The notes beneath the pieces are model-generated. The model worked only from the letters and a program-made list of their open reading frames with translations. It was not told the DNA's origin and ran no database searches. A stretch of DNA of 64,000 nt from Agreia sp. VKM Ac-1783. GTDB taxonomy: Bacteria > Actinomycetota > Actinomycetes > Actinomycetales > Microbacteriaceae. The first letter of the stretch is position 1, and the number at the start of each line of letters is the position of its first letter. This document shows positions 16,524 through 24,594 of the stretch, in pieces. Location: NCBI RefSeq assembly GCF_900177765.1, contig NZ_FXWI01000001.1, positions 248,001 through 312,000 on the forward strand, given 5' to 3'. The position numbers and the translations under genes were made by a program.

Positions 16524-18308
16524 TCAGCCGAGCGGCGGCTGGCCGGGGGTGTAGATCCAGGTGTTGAAGAACTCGGTGAGGTCTCTACCCGACACACTCT
16601 CGGCGTAGTCGACGAACTGTGCCGTCGAGACCGATGTGCCCGCGTTCTCCGTCGCCCATCCCTTGAGAATGGCGAAGAACGCGTCGTCTCCGACCTCGGT
16701 GCGCAGTGCCTGGAGCGTCATGGCGCCGCGTGTGTAGACACCGCTGTTGAAGATGCCCGCCGCGCCCGGATCTGCGACGACTGTCTGCCAGAAGTCCGGG
16801 TCATCGTCGGCCGCGTAGTCATGCGTGTACGCATCGTTGAAGATTTCCTGAGTGGTGCGCCCACCCTGGTGCTCTTCCCATAGCCACTCGGCATAGGTCG
16901 CGAAGCCCTCGTTGAGCCAGATGTCCGACCAGCGGTTCATCGAGAGGTTGTCGCCGTACCACTGGTGGGCCAGTTCGTGCACGACGACGCTTGCGTCGAC
17001 ATCGGCTGGGAAAGCCCAGGCGGGATAGATCGGGCGCGTCTGGTTCTCGAGGGCGTAAGGCAGATCGCTCGGTCGAACGGGAGGCACTGCTGTGGGATCG
17101 CCCTCGTCGATGTAGCCGATGGCGATGCCACCCGCCTCGGAGAAGGGGTATGGTCCGAAGCTGCCCGAGAGGAAGTTGATCACCTCGGGCTCGGTCTCGA
17201 AGATCTGCGACGCGATGTCTCCCACCTTCACGCCGGGTGCGTTTCTGACGTCGCGCGTCAGCAGACTGCGATCGATAGCGTCGACATAGGTGATGCCGTC
17301 GACAGTGCGGGTATCAACCGCGAAGTCGCCTACCGTCGCTGTTGCGAGGTAGGTGGCCATGGGCTTCTCCATCTCCCAATCGAACGTCTCGGTCTCGCCG
17401 CTGGTCTCTCGTCCGGCAAGTCGTCCGTTTCCGATGACCTCGAGTCCGTCAGGAACGGTCATGTGCGTCGAGAAGGTGGCCTTGTCGCTCGGGTGATCGT
17501 TCGACGGAAACCAGGTGGCGGCAACACGAGGCTGGCCCACGACGACCGCGCCCGTCGGGGTGGGAAACACTCCGGCGGGGCCGTAAGCGTCGTCGACGAC
17601 GATCGGCACGCCGCTGTACGTGACGGCGGTCGTGATCGTCGAGCCGAGCGGGATGCCCGCGGGCGGCACGACGGTCAGCTCGGTGCGCGGGGGCGTGGCG
17701 TCATCGTCGGTGGAGCCCTCGGCCTGCGGCTGGCCCGTGACCTTGCTGATCTGGGTGGAGGCGAGGCTCCACGTGGCCGCCTTGCCGTCGACGGTGATCG
17801 ACGAGATCGTGATGGCGTTGTCGCCGTTCACGTCACGGGTGTCGAAGTCGAGGTTGAAAGCCGAGAGGTTCTGAGTCGCGACCGCCGTGACCGTGGTCGT
17901 GCCCGAGATCACATCGGTGTCGGGCGCGTAGGTGAGGTCGAGGTCGTAGTGCTGCACGTCGTAGCCGCCGTTGCCGTCGAGCGGAAAGTACGAGTCGCCG
18001 ATCCCCGCGGCACCGGGTTGGAAGTCGATAGGTGTGGCCGGATCAGACGGAGCCGGCGATGTGACGGGTGAACTCACCGGAGGTGGGCAGGGTTCTGCGG
18101 CGCTGGCCGGAGTGGCCGAGACGCCACCCGATGCGACAAGGGCGAGCACAAGAAGCGGAACGGCCGCGAACACTGCGGTGCTCGCGCCGCGCTTACGCCG
18201 GCCGAGCAACAGCCAGGCGGCGCTTCCCGCGGCGAGAAGAACGATGGCGATCACGAGGAGCAGCGGCCCCGAATCGAACCCGGTCGCGGCCAGAACGCAC
18301 GGTGTCAC
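16524..18308 (-). CDS. M1-family (aminopeptidase N-like) zinc metallopeptidase with unusual N-terminal membrane region
   Basis: 594-aa exported or surface zinc aminopeptidase. His444, Glu445 and His448 in VVHELAHQWYGD, with Glu467 in WLNEGFATYAEW, form the complete HExxH-18-E zinc site. YALENQTR matches the exopeptidase GxMEN region. The N-terminus is odd: LAATGFDSG, a hydrophobic helix and LLLGRRKRG look like a class E sortase sorting signal, which normally sits at a C-terminus. It is followed by a second hydrophobic stretch ending ATPASAAEP, which looks like a signal-peptide end, then a Pro/Ser/Thr-rich stalk. GTG 18308 is chosen because the upstream frame has no membrane or coding character; the start is not certain. 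Confidence 0.85.
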   Translation of the reverse strand: MTPCVLAATGFDSGPLLLVIAIVLLAAGSAAWLLLGRRKRGASTAVFAAVPLLVLALVASGGVSATPASAAEPCPPPVSSPVTSPAPSDPATPIDFQPGAAGIGDSYFPLDGNGGYDVQHYDLDLTYAPDTDVISGTTTVTAVATQNLSAFNLDFDTRDVNGDNAITISSITVDGKAATWSLASTQISKVTGQPQAEGSTDDDATPPRTELTVVPPAGIPLGSTITTAVTYSGVPIVVDDAYGPAGVFPTPTGAVVVGQPRVAATWFPSNDHPSDKATFSTHMTVPDGLEVIGNGRLAGRETSGETETFDWEMEKPMATYLATATVGDFAVDTRTVDGITYVDAIDRSLLTRDVRNAPGVKVGDIASQIFETEPEVINFLSGSFGPYPFSEAGGIAIGYIDEGDPTAVPPVRPSDLPYALENQTRPIYPAWAFPADVDASVVVHELAHQWYGDNLSMNRWSDIWLNEGFATYAEWLWEEHQGGRTTQEIFNDAYTHDYAADDDPDFWQTVVADPGAAGIFNSGVYTRGAMTLQALRTEVGDDAFFAILKGWATENAGTSVSTAQFVDYAESVSGRDLTEFFNTWIYTPGQPPLG

Positions 18309-18474
18309 ACAATCCCCATCTCGTCGAACTCCCGAGAATGTATCGGGATTCGGGCGATCAGCACTAGACGCGGCGCGAGTCTCTTTGTTACATCTTCGTT
18401 TCGTGACCCGTTCGGGGTGTCCGTAGCGTGGGCAACTGCTCCACGAAAGCACCTGCTCCACGAAAGGAAGCACC
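18309..18474. promoter_or_regulatory. Divergent region between the M1 peptidase and metQ
   Basis: 166 bp holding the promoters of both genes. CTGCTCCACGAAAG occurs twice just upstream of metQ, the second copy running into the GAAAGGAAGC ribosome binding site. TAGAC and GTCTC at about 18364-18382 form an inverted pair reminiscent of methionine-repressor (McbR) half-sites but with a 9-bp spacer. No SAM-riboswitch pattern was recognised. Confidence 0.35.
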
Positions 18475-19371
18475 ATGTCCCTCACCAAGAAGATCCTGGC
18501 CGCAGCAGCCGCTCTTCCCCTCCTCGCGGTTCTCGCCGGCTGTGCCGGATCCGCGGCCGACGCCGAGAAGGGCACCGCCGACAACCCCGTGAAGCTCGGA
18601 GTCGTCGGCGCCAGCGATCCCTACTGGGAGATCTACAAGAAGGCGGCGGCAGACGAGGGCATCTCGGTCGACATCGTCGACTTCACCGAGTACCCGCAGC
18701 CCAACCCGGCTCTTACCGAAGGTGAGATCGACCTCAACCAGTTCCAGCACATCGTCTACCTCGCCCAGTACAACGAGGCCTCGGGCGAGAACCTCGTGCC
18801 CGTCGGCGCCACGGCCATCTACCCGCTTGCCCTGTACTCGACGAAGTACGACTCGGTGAAGGACATCAAGAAAGGCGACACGGTCGCCATTCCGAACGAC
18901 GAGTCCAACCTCTCGCGTGCCCTGCTCGTGCTGCAGTCCGCCGGCCTCGTCGAGCTGAAAGACGGCGGCAGCATCTTCTCGACGGTCGACGACGTCGATA
19001 CCGACAAGTCGACGGTGAAGGTCACGACGCTCGAGGCCTCGCTCACCCCCACATCGCTTCCCGACGTCGCCGCCGCGATTATCAACAACGACTTCGTCGC
19101 CGATGCCGGGCTCACCTTCGACGACGCGATCGCCCAGGACGACCCCGCCGATGCCAACGCGCTGCCCTATGTGAACATCTTCGCCGCCCGCGAGGAAGAC
19201 AAAGACAACGAGACGTTCAAGAAGCTCGTGTCGATCTACCAGGACACCAAGACCGTCACCGACGCGGTGCAGGAGAACTCGGGCGGAACGGCCGTGTTCG
19301 TCAAGACTCCGGTCACCGACCTGCAGTCGTCGCTCGACAAGGTCGAGGCCGACATCAAGGCCAAGGGCTGA
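18475..19371 (+). CDS. metQ: MetQ, methionine ABC importer substrate-binding lipoprotein
   Basis: 298-aa NlpA/MetQ-family lipoprotein. Signal peptide MSLTKKILAAAAALPLLAVL ends in lipobox LAGC with acylated Cys23. VKLGVVGASDPYWEIYKKAA, QPNPALTEGEIDLNQFQHIVYL and IYPLALYSTKY are the MetQ ligand-pocket segments. The family binds D- and L-methionine outside the membrane and delivers it to MetI. It is the first gene of metQ-metN-metI, with metN 8 bp downstream; in most bacteria metQ is last. Confidence 0.93.
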   Translation: MSLTKKILAAAAALPLLAVLAGCAGSAADAEKGTADNPVKLGVVGASDPYWEIYKKAAADEGISVDIVDFTEYPQPNPALTEGEIDLNQFQHIVYLAQYNEASGENLVPVGATAIYPLALYSTKYDSVKDIKKGDTVAIPNDESNLSRALLVLQSAGLVELKDGGSIFSTVDDVDTDKSTVKVTTLEASLTPTSLPDVAAAIINNDFVADAGLTFDDAIAQDDPADANALPYVNIFAAREEDKDNETFKKLVSIYQDTKTVTDAVQENSGGTAVFVKTPVTDLQSSLDKVEADIKAKG

Positions 19372-19379
19372 TCGGCTCG

Positions 19380-20417
19380 ATGCCTCTCATCAGTCTGCGC
19401 GACGTCACCAAGTCGTATCCGCCGTCCCGGCGCGGCGGTGACGTCGTGCACGCCGTGGAGGGCCTCGACCTCGACATCGAGGCGGGCGACATCTACGGCA
19501 TCATCGGCTATTCCGGAGCGGGCAAGAGCACGCTCGTGCGGCTCATCAACGCTCTGGAACACGCGACCAGCGGCAGCATCCTGGTCGACGGCGACGAGGT
19601 GACTCGCATGAAAGAGAGCGAACTGCGCCGCCTACGCCTGGGCATCGGCATGATCTTCCAGCAGTTCAACCTCTTCAACTCCAAGACCGTCGCCGGCAAC
19701 GTCGCGTACCCCCTCGAGGTGGCGAAGACCCCGCGCGCAGACATCGCCCCGCGCGTGGCTGAACTGCTCGACTTCGTCGGCCTCTCCGACAAGGCGCGCA
19801 ACTACCCCGAGCAGCTGTCGGGCGGGCAGAAGCAGCGAGTCGGCATCGCCCGCGCCCTGGCGACGAGCCCCCGCATCCTGCTCGCCGACGAGGCGACCAG
19901 CGCGCTCGACCCCGAGACCACGCACGAGGTGCTCGAGCTGCTGAAGCGCGTGAACACCGAGTTCGGCGTCACGATCGTGGTCATCACCCACGAGATGGAT
20001 GTCATTCAGACGCTGGCGACGAAGGTCGCGGTCATGGATGGCGGGCGCATCGTGGAACAGGGCGACGTGTTCGACGTCTTCTCGAAGCCGACGGAGGCGT
20101 CGTCGCAGCGGTTCGTCTCGACTGTCGTGCGCGGAGTGCCCTCCGATGCCGAACTCGTCGCGTTGCGGCAGCGGCATCCGGGTCGCATCGTGACCCTGTC
20201 GTTCCGCGACGGCAACACGTCTCAGGGGGCTGTCTTCTCCAATCTGGCCCAGGCCGGCGTCGCGTTCGAGCTGATCTACGGCGGCATCAACGACATCCGG
20301 GGCCGTGTCTTCGGTCATCTCACCCTCGCGCTGACGGGCCACGACGACGCGGTGGATCGCGCGCTCGTCACGATCGCGAACAAGGTAGACGTCACGGAGG
20401 CTCCGAGGGATGAATGA
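19380..20417 (+). CDS. metN: MetN, methionine ABC importer ATP-binding subunit
   Basis: 345-aa ATPase of the methionine importer. Walker A GYSGAGKST (43-51), signature LSGGQKQR, Walker B ILLADEATSALDP and switch VITHEMD are all intact. The C-terminal ~85 residues (RIVTLSFRDG...FGHLTLALTGHDDAVDRAL) form the NIL/ACT-like domain that binds methionine and gives trans-inhibition, typical of MetN. It overlaps metI by 8 bp. Confidence 0.95.
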   Translation: MPLISLRDVTKSYPPSRRGGDVVHAVEGLDLDIEAGDIYGIIGYSGAGKSTLVRLINALEHATSGSILVDGDEVTRMKESELRRLRLGIGMIFQQFNLFNSKTVAGNVAYPLEVAKTPRADIAPRVAELLDFVGLSDKARNYPEQLSGGQKQRVGIARALATSPRILLADEATSALDPETTHEVLELLKRVNTEFGVTIVVITHEMDVIQTLATKVAVMDGGRIVEQGDVFDVFSKPTEASSQRFVSTVVRGVPSDAELVALRQRHPGRIVTLSFRDGNTSQGAVFSNLAQAGVAFELIYGGINDIRGRVFGHLTLALTGHDDAVDRALVTIANKVDVTEAPRDE

Positions 20418-21069
20418 CTTGATACCCCTTCTGCCCAAGCTCTGGCAGGCGAGCTACGAGACGCTCTACATCGTGGGCCTCAGTCTGATCTTCGGAGGCC
20501 TCGGCGGACTCATCCTCGGCCTCGGTCTGTACACCACCCGGTCGAACAGCCTCTTCTCGAACCGACCCGTCTTCGGCGTGCTCAATGTGCTCGTCAACGT
20601 GTTCCGGCCGATTCCGTTCATCATCTTCCTCGCGGCGGCTCAGCCCCTCGCGCGCTTCGTCACGGGCACCGGAATCGGCAACACGGCGATCATCTTCACC
20701 CTGTCGCTGGCGGCGGCGTTCGGCATCAGCCGAATCGTCGAGCAGAACCTGCTCACCGTGCAGCCCGGAGTGATCGAGGCCGCGAGGTCGGTCGGAGCGA
20801 GTCGCAGCCGCATCATGCTGACACTGCTGATTCCCGAAGCGCTCGGCCCGCTGATTCTCGGGTACACGTTCATCGTGGTGGCGCTCGTCGACATGTCGGC
20901 GGTGGCCGGCTACGTCGGAGGGGGCGGCCTCGGCACGTTCGCGATCCAGTACGGGTACCGGCAGTTCCATCCCGTGGTCACGTGGGCCGCTGTGCTCGTG
21001 ATCATCGTGATCGTGCAGCTGGTGCAGTTCCTGGGCAACTACCTCGCTCGCAAGGCGCTTCGCCGCTGA
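20410..21069 (+). CDS. metI: MetI, methionine ABC importer permease
   Basis: 219-aa inner-membrane permease with five predicted helices. The ATPase-coupling EAA loop reads IEAARSVGASRSRIMLTLLIPEALGPLI (about 121-148). AVAGYVGGGGLGTFAIQYGYRQF is the standard MetI C-terminal region. The start lies inside metN, indicating translational coupling. Confidence 0.95.
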   Translation: MNDLIPLLPKLWQASYETLYIVGLSLIFGGLGGLILGLGLYTTRSNSLFSNRPVFGVLNVLVNVFRPIPFIIFLAAAQPLARFVTGTGIGNTAIIFTLSLAAAFGISRIVEQNLLTVQPGVIEAARSVGASRSRIMLTLLIPEALGPLILGYTFIVVALVDMSAVAGYVGGGGLGTFAIQYGYRQFHPVVTWAAVLVIIVIVQLVQFLGNYLARKALRR

Positions 21070-21082
21070 TTCGGGAAAGGCG

Positions 21083-21155
21083 CGAGTTGCCAGTTCGGGT
21101 CACCCGAACTGGCAACATGCGGCCTCCGTCGCGCGGAAAGTGGCAATTCGCGAGA
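21083..21155. terminator. Hairpin after metI
   Basis: GTTGCCAGTTCGGG pairs with CCCGAACTGGCAAC (about 21086-21116) across a three-base loop, 16 bp after the metI stop. A second, weaker pairing (GCGAGTTGCCA with TGGCAATTCGC, to about 21152) could extend it. It sits between convergent genes and probably ends the met operon. Confidence 0.6.
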
Positions 21156-21171
21156 GGTCAACGCGGGGCGA

Positions 21172-21229
21172 GCTACTCGATCAGCGCCGGGTACGTAGCC
21201 CGCGAGGAACGAAAGGGCGTATCGAGACC
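21172..21229. repeat. R1 repeat forming the 3' end of the FAD protein gene
   Basis: Read on the minus strand it runs GGTCTCGATACGCCC, TTTCGTTCCTCGCGGG, CTACGTACCCGGCGC, TGATCGAGTAG. It supplies the last 18 codons and the stop codon of the FAD/NAD(P)-binding protein (GLDTPFRSSRATYPALIE). The frame (GGT-CTC-GAT-ACG) matches the one used in the two fusion linkers. Confidence 0.85.
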
Positions 21230-23269
21230 GCGCTCCTCCGCCAGCTCCGTGAGGCGGTTCAGGATGGCGCGAGCGACCTTGTCGTTCTCTCGGAACGAGA
21301 TCGCGTTCGTGCGCGGGCGCGAGAACGCCCCTACGAACGGAGAGTTCGTGTACGGTCCGATCGCATACTGGCGCGAGGAGTGCTCGCCGCCCGCGCCGAG
21401 AATCCTGGTGTCGAGCTGCCGCACCGACAGCCTCCCCGTGCTGGCCGAGAAGGCCCCGTCGGTGACGACCTCCTCGAGTCCGGCGCCGCTCGTGACCAGC
21501 GACCTCAGCAACTCGTTGTCGCTGCGCGAGATCGCGGTCGCGGGCAGCCGCGCATCCACCAGGGCGCTCGCGGTGACGGTGACCGGCGTCGTCGCGCTGC
21601 CGGCGCGGAAGATTCCCTCCTCCTCGTCGGCTTCGACCCAGATGCCGGCCCCGAGGAACTGCACGATGCCGGCCTCCGAGAGAGCGACGAGCTCCTCGAG
21701 TCGGTGGGCGGGAGGCCCGCTCGCGATGAAACTGAAGTACCCGAGCCACCACCCGTGAATGTCGCGCACCCGTGATCGGGCGGTCCATTTGGGTGAGTCG
21801 ATGATGTCGGAGAGGGTGAACAGGCTGGTGAGTAGGGCGACGAAGAGTCCGAGCGTCGCGCTGTGCTCGGGGCGTGTGCGCAGGGCGAGATCGGTGCGGA
21901 TGTAGTCGCGCACGAGCTCTTGCAACTCGCCCGGGTCCGCGACTAGAGCGCCACCCAGAGGCCGATCGAGCTCGGGCAGAAACAGCCTGTCATCGGGGTA
22001 GGCCACGCTGCCCTCCACGAGGTCGACGAAGGCCCGCGCGTCGCGCGCGACGAGGTCATCGTCTCCAGCGAGCTCGTCTGGCGTCGGAACGGCGTGGCCG
22101 CGAGGCGCGCTGTCGTCGAAGTCGGTGTGCGGCGACGCGAGCAGCAGCGCGCGCGGATCGAGCCGATCGAAGGCGTAGGCGAACGCGTCCCAGCTGGACT
22201 CGACGCGGTCGGGATGCCCCGTGAACAACTCGCGGTAGTAGCCCCAGAGCATGTCCTTCGCAATAAGCGGCCACACGTCGACGCTGAGGTCGAGTGACGG
22301 CCGAGTCTCTTCGAGCGAGCGCGCGATCGCCGGGGTGAAGTACCGTGCCTCGGGCTTCTCGCCCGCGAGTGTCGATGAGATCTTCGAGTGATAGGGGACT
22401 CCGCGGCGCGATCCGACGTACAACCGGGGCTCGAGGCCGGATGCGGTGTACCGCAACACCCCGTCGTCGCCCCTGTCGAAGCGCCCGCCCCGGCCCTCCG
22501 TGAGCAGCACCGTGAGGTCGACCGCCGCCAGGCCCATGCCCCGCACGATGACCCGTTGGCCGGGCACGATCGGCCGGGTGTCGGCATCCGCCGTGAATGC
22601 CGGTGGCAGGTAGAACAGCTCGCGGCGGCGCGCGAAATCGATGAGGTCGGCGTGCTCGGGCTCGGCCTCCGCGCCGGTGTGACCGAGCGAGTACAGCACG
22701 ACGTCGGCCGCGATCGAGACGCCGTCGTCGAGCAGGATGCGCTGGGTCGGCCCGTCGTCGACGGTCTCGACCGCGGATGCCCGGTGCACGACCACCGTGA
22801 CGGTCTCGGGAAGGAGGCCCACGGCATCCGCGAAGAACCAGCTGAGGTAGAGGCTCTGCAGGCGTCTCGTCGGAAAGCTGGCGGGCGCGAGGTTCTCGAT
22901 CTCCTGGCGCAGGCGAGCATCGACCCGGGGGATCGCGATCTCGCCAGCGCTCACGAGTCGAGCCCACTCGATGAGCGACGGTCCGGGGCGCACGGGGCCG
23001 TCGATGGTCGAGGACTCGTCGGTGAACATCGTCACGTCGGCCGCCATCGAGTTGAGCTTCAGCAGGGGCGACTGGTCGAAGCGCCAGATGCGCCCGGGGC
23101 CCGCCGGATGGGGGTCGATCACGTGGATGCGGATGCGTGCGTCGGATCGCCACAGCTCGGGCAGATTCGCCGCAATCCGTTCGAGAACGCCGGCTCCGCG
23201 GGGGCCGCCGCCGATGAGGGCGATCCGGAACTCGGGCGGGTCGATGAGGGAGGTGGGCGCGTGCGACAT
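21173..23269 (-). CDS. FAD/NAD(P)-binding domain protein (NAD_binding_9 type)
   Basis: 698-aa flavoprotein. Residues 16-27 (ALIGGGPRGAGV) form the dinucleotide site characteristic of the FAD-NAD(P)-binding family that includes HcgC-like and lysine-hydroxylase-related proteins. LLKLNSMAADVTMFTD, VRGMGLAAVDLTVLLTEGRGGRF and VVLYSLGHTG are further family blocks. The family occurs beside ABC importers and monooxygenases in Actinobacteria but its reaction is not established. The last 18 residues come from an R1 repeat, so the native C-terminus has been replaced or extended. It is divergent from the LLM monooxygenase gene over 164 bp, which suggests a shared role with that operon. Confidence 0.75.
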   Translation of the reverse strand: MSHAPTSLIDPPEFRIALIGGGPRGAGVLERIAANLPELWRSDARIRIHVIDPHPAGPGRIWRFDQSPLLKLNSMAADVTMFTDESSTIDGPVRPGPSLIEWARLVSAGEIAIPRVDARLRQEIENLAPASFPTRRLQSLYLSWFFADAVGLLPETVTVVVHRASAVETVDDGPTQRILLDDGVSIAADVVLYSLGHTGAEAEPEHADLIDFARRRELFYLPPAFTADADTRPIVPGQRVIVRGMGLAAVDLTVLLTEGRGGRFDRGDDGVLRYTASGLEPRLYVGSRRGVPYHSKISSTLAGEKPEARYFTPAIARSLEETRPSLDLSVDVWPLIAKDMLWGYYRELFTGHPDRVESSWDAFAYAFDRLDPRALLLASPHTDFDDSAPRGHAVPTPDELAGDDDLVARDARAFVDLVEGSVAYPDDRLFLPELDRPLGGALVADPGELQELVRDYIRTDLALRTRPEHSATLGLFVALLTSLFTLSDIIDSPKWTARSRVRDIHGWWLGYFSFIASGPPAHRLEELVALSEAGIVQFLGAGIWVEADEEEGIFRAGSATTPVTVTASALVDARLPATAISRSDNELLRSLVTSGAGLEEVVTDGAFSASTGRLSVRQLDTRILGAGGEHSSRQYAIGPYTNSPFVGAFSRPRTNAISFRENDKVARAILNRLTELAEERGLDTPFRSSRATYPALIE

Positions 23270-23433
23270 GACACAACCGTCGACGTTTCGTCCATCGAAA
23301 TCGAGGTTTGTGACCCCCTGTGACGACGTGACGAATTGTGAACGAATCTGCTTGGCCCGCTTGCACGGCCCGACCTAACGTCTCACCAACGCGACACGGC
23401 CCGTGTCGAGACGCAAGACGTAAGGAGGCAGAT
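23270..23433. promoter_or_regulatory. Divergent region with a CGACACGG palindrome before the monooxygenase operon
   Basis: 164 bp. CGACACGG and CCGTGTCG (23392-23408, one base between) form a 17-bp palindrome about 25 bp before the ATG. It could be an operator overlapping the 5' leader. AAGGAGG at 23422-23428 is a near-perfect Shine-Dalgarno for the rightward gene. Confidence 0.45.
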
Positions 23434-24594
23434 ATGCCCATCGAATTCCTCGGCATCGCCGGGCTCAACGACGGCGGCGAGACCCAGGCCCGCTCGGGTG
23501 CGAGTTTCGACAAGGACTACACGCTGCGGTTCGCACGAGCCCACGAAGACAACGGCTGGGATCGGATCCTCTTCGCCTACCACTCGGGCTCGCCCGACCC
23601 GGCGACAGCTGCGGCCTTCATCGCGTCGAAGCTCGACCACCTCAAGATCCTGCTCGCGCACCGGCCGAACGTGTCGTACCCCACCTATGCCGCGAAGGTC
23701 TTCGCGACCCTCGACCAGATCAGCGACGGGCGCCTCAACGTGCACGTCATCACGGGTGGTTCGACGGCAGACCAGGCGGCGGAGGGCGACTTCCTCACCA
23801 AGGACGAGCGCTACGCCCGCACCGGCGAATACATCCAGATCGTGAAGAAGGCGTGGACCAGCCGCGAGCCGTTCAGCTTCGACGGTGCGCACTACCGCTT
23901 CGAGAACTTCGTCAGCGACATCTGGCCCGCGCAGCAGCCTCGTCCGCAGATCTCGTTCGGCGGATCGAGCGAGGCGGCGTACCGGATCGGTGCTGCCGAC
24001 GCCGACATCTACGCGTTGTGGGGCGAGCCGCTGGCGAACACCGCCGAGCAGATCGAGCGCATCACTGTGGAGGCGCACGCTGCGGGACGCGCAGAGCGCC
24101 CCCGCATCCAGGTCGCCTTCCGCCCGATCCTCGGCGCCACTGAGGAGCTGGCGTGGAAGAAGGCCGAGGAGATCCTCGGAAAGATCGAGGCGCGGCAGGC
24201 GCAGGCAGCTCCCTCGTCGTTCGTGGGAGACCTGAAGAACCCCGAGAACGCCGGCTCGCAGAGGCTGCTGTCGATCGCGAGCCAGGGCGACCGCTTCGAC
24301 CGGGCTCTGTGGACGAGGCCGGCCGCGGCATCCGGCGGGCGGGGCAACTCGAACGCCCTCGTCGGCACGCCGGAGACGGTGGCTGCCGCCCTGCTCGACT
24401 ACATCGATCTGGGAGTCGACATCATCTCGGCGCGCGGCTACGACTTCGTGAACGACACCATCGACTTCGGCCGTTACGTCATTCCGCTCGTGCGCGACGA
24501 GGTCGCGAAACGCGACGCGGCCGCCGCAGCCGCGTCATCGACGGCGCCGCAGTCAGCATCGACCCGGGCGGAGGCATCCCGTGACGCTGCTTGA
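23434..24594 (+). CDS. LLM-class flavin monooxygenase, SsuD (alkanesulfonate monooxygenase)-like
   Basis: 386-aa luciferase-like FMNH2-dependent monooxygenase. IEFLGIAGLND, ARAHEDNGWDRILFAYHSGSPDP, LKILLAHRPNVSYPTYAAKVFATLDQISDGRLNVHVITGG and RYARTGEYIQIVKKAWTS match the SsuD/SfnG/CmoJ side of the family, which frees sulfite or oxidised products from organosulfur compounds. The perfect AAGGAGG fixes ATG 23434. It is the first gene of an operon with the acetyltransferase-permease (14-bp overlap), an ABC ATPase and a binding protein, so its substrate is probably what that importer brings in. No matching flavin reductase is seen nearby. Confidence 0.87.
   Translation: MPIEFLGIAGLNDGGETQARSGASFDKDYTLRFARAHEDNGWDRILFAYHSGSPDPATAAAFIASKLDHLKILLAHRPNVSYPTYAAKVFATLDQISDGRLNVHVITGGSTADQAAEGDFLTKDERYARTGEYIQIVKKAWTSREPFSFDGAHYRFENFVSDIWPAQQPRPQISFGGSSEAAYRIGAADADIYALWGEPLANTAEQIERITVEAHAAGRAERPRIQVAFRPILGATEELAWKKAEEILGKIEARQAQAAPSSFVGDLKNPENAGSQRLLSIASQGDRFDRALWTRPAAASGGRGNSNALVGTPETVAAALLDYIDLGVDIISARGYDFVNDTIDFGRYVIPLVRDEVAKRDAAAAAASSTAPQSASTRAEASRDAA

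Noticed and set aside
18362-18383. TAGAC...GTCTC as an McbR-type methionine-repressor site upstream of metQ
   Set aside because: Known McbR sites have a 6-bp spacer and symmetric TAGAC/GTCTA arms; here the spacer is 9 bp and one arm differs. Kept only as a note.
18309-18474. SAM riboswitch upstream of metQNI
   Set aside because: No SAM-I or SAM-IV core pattern could be recognised in the leader.
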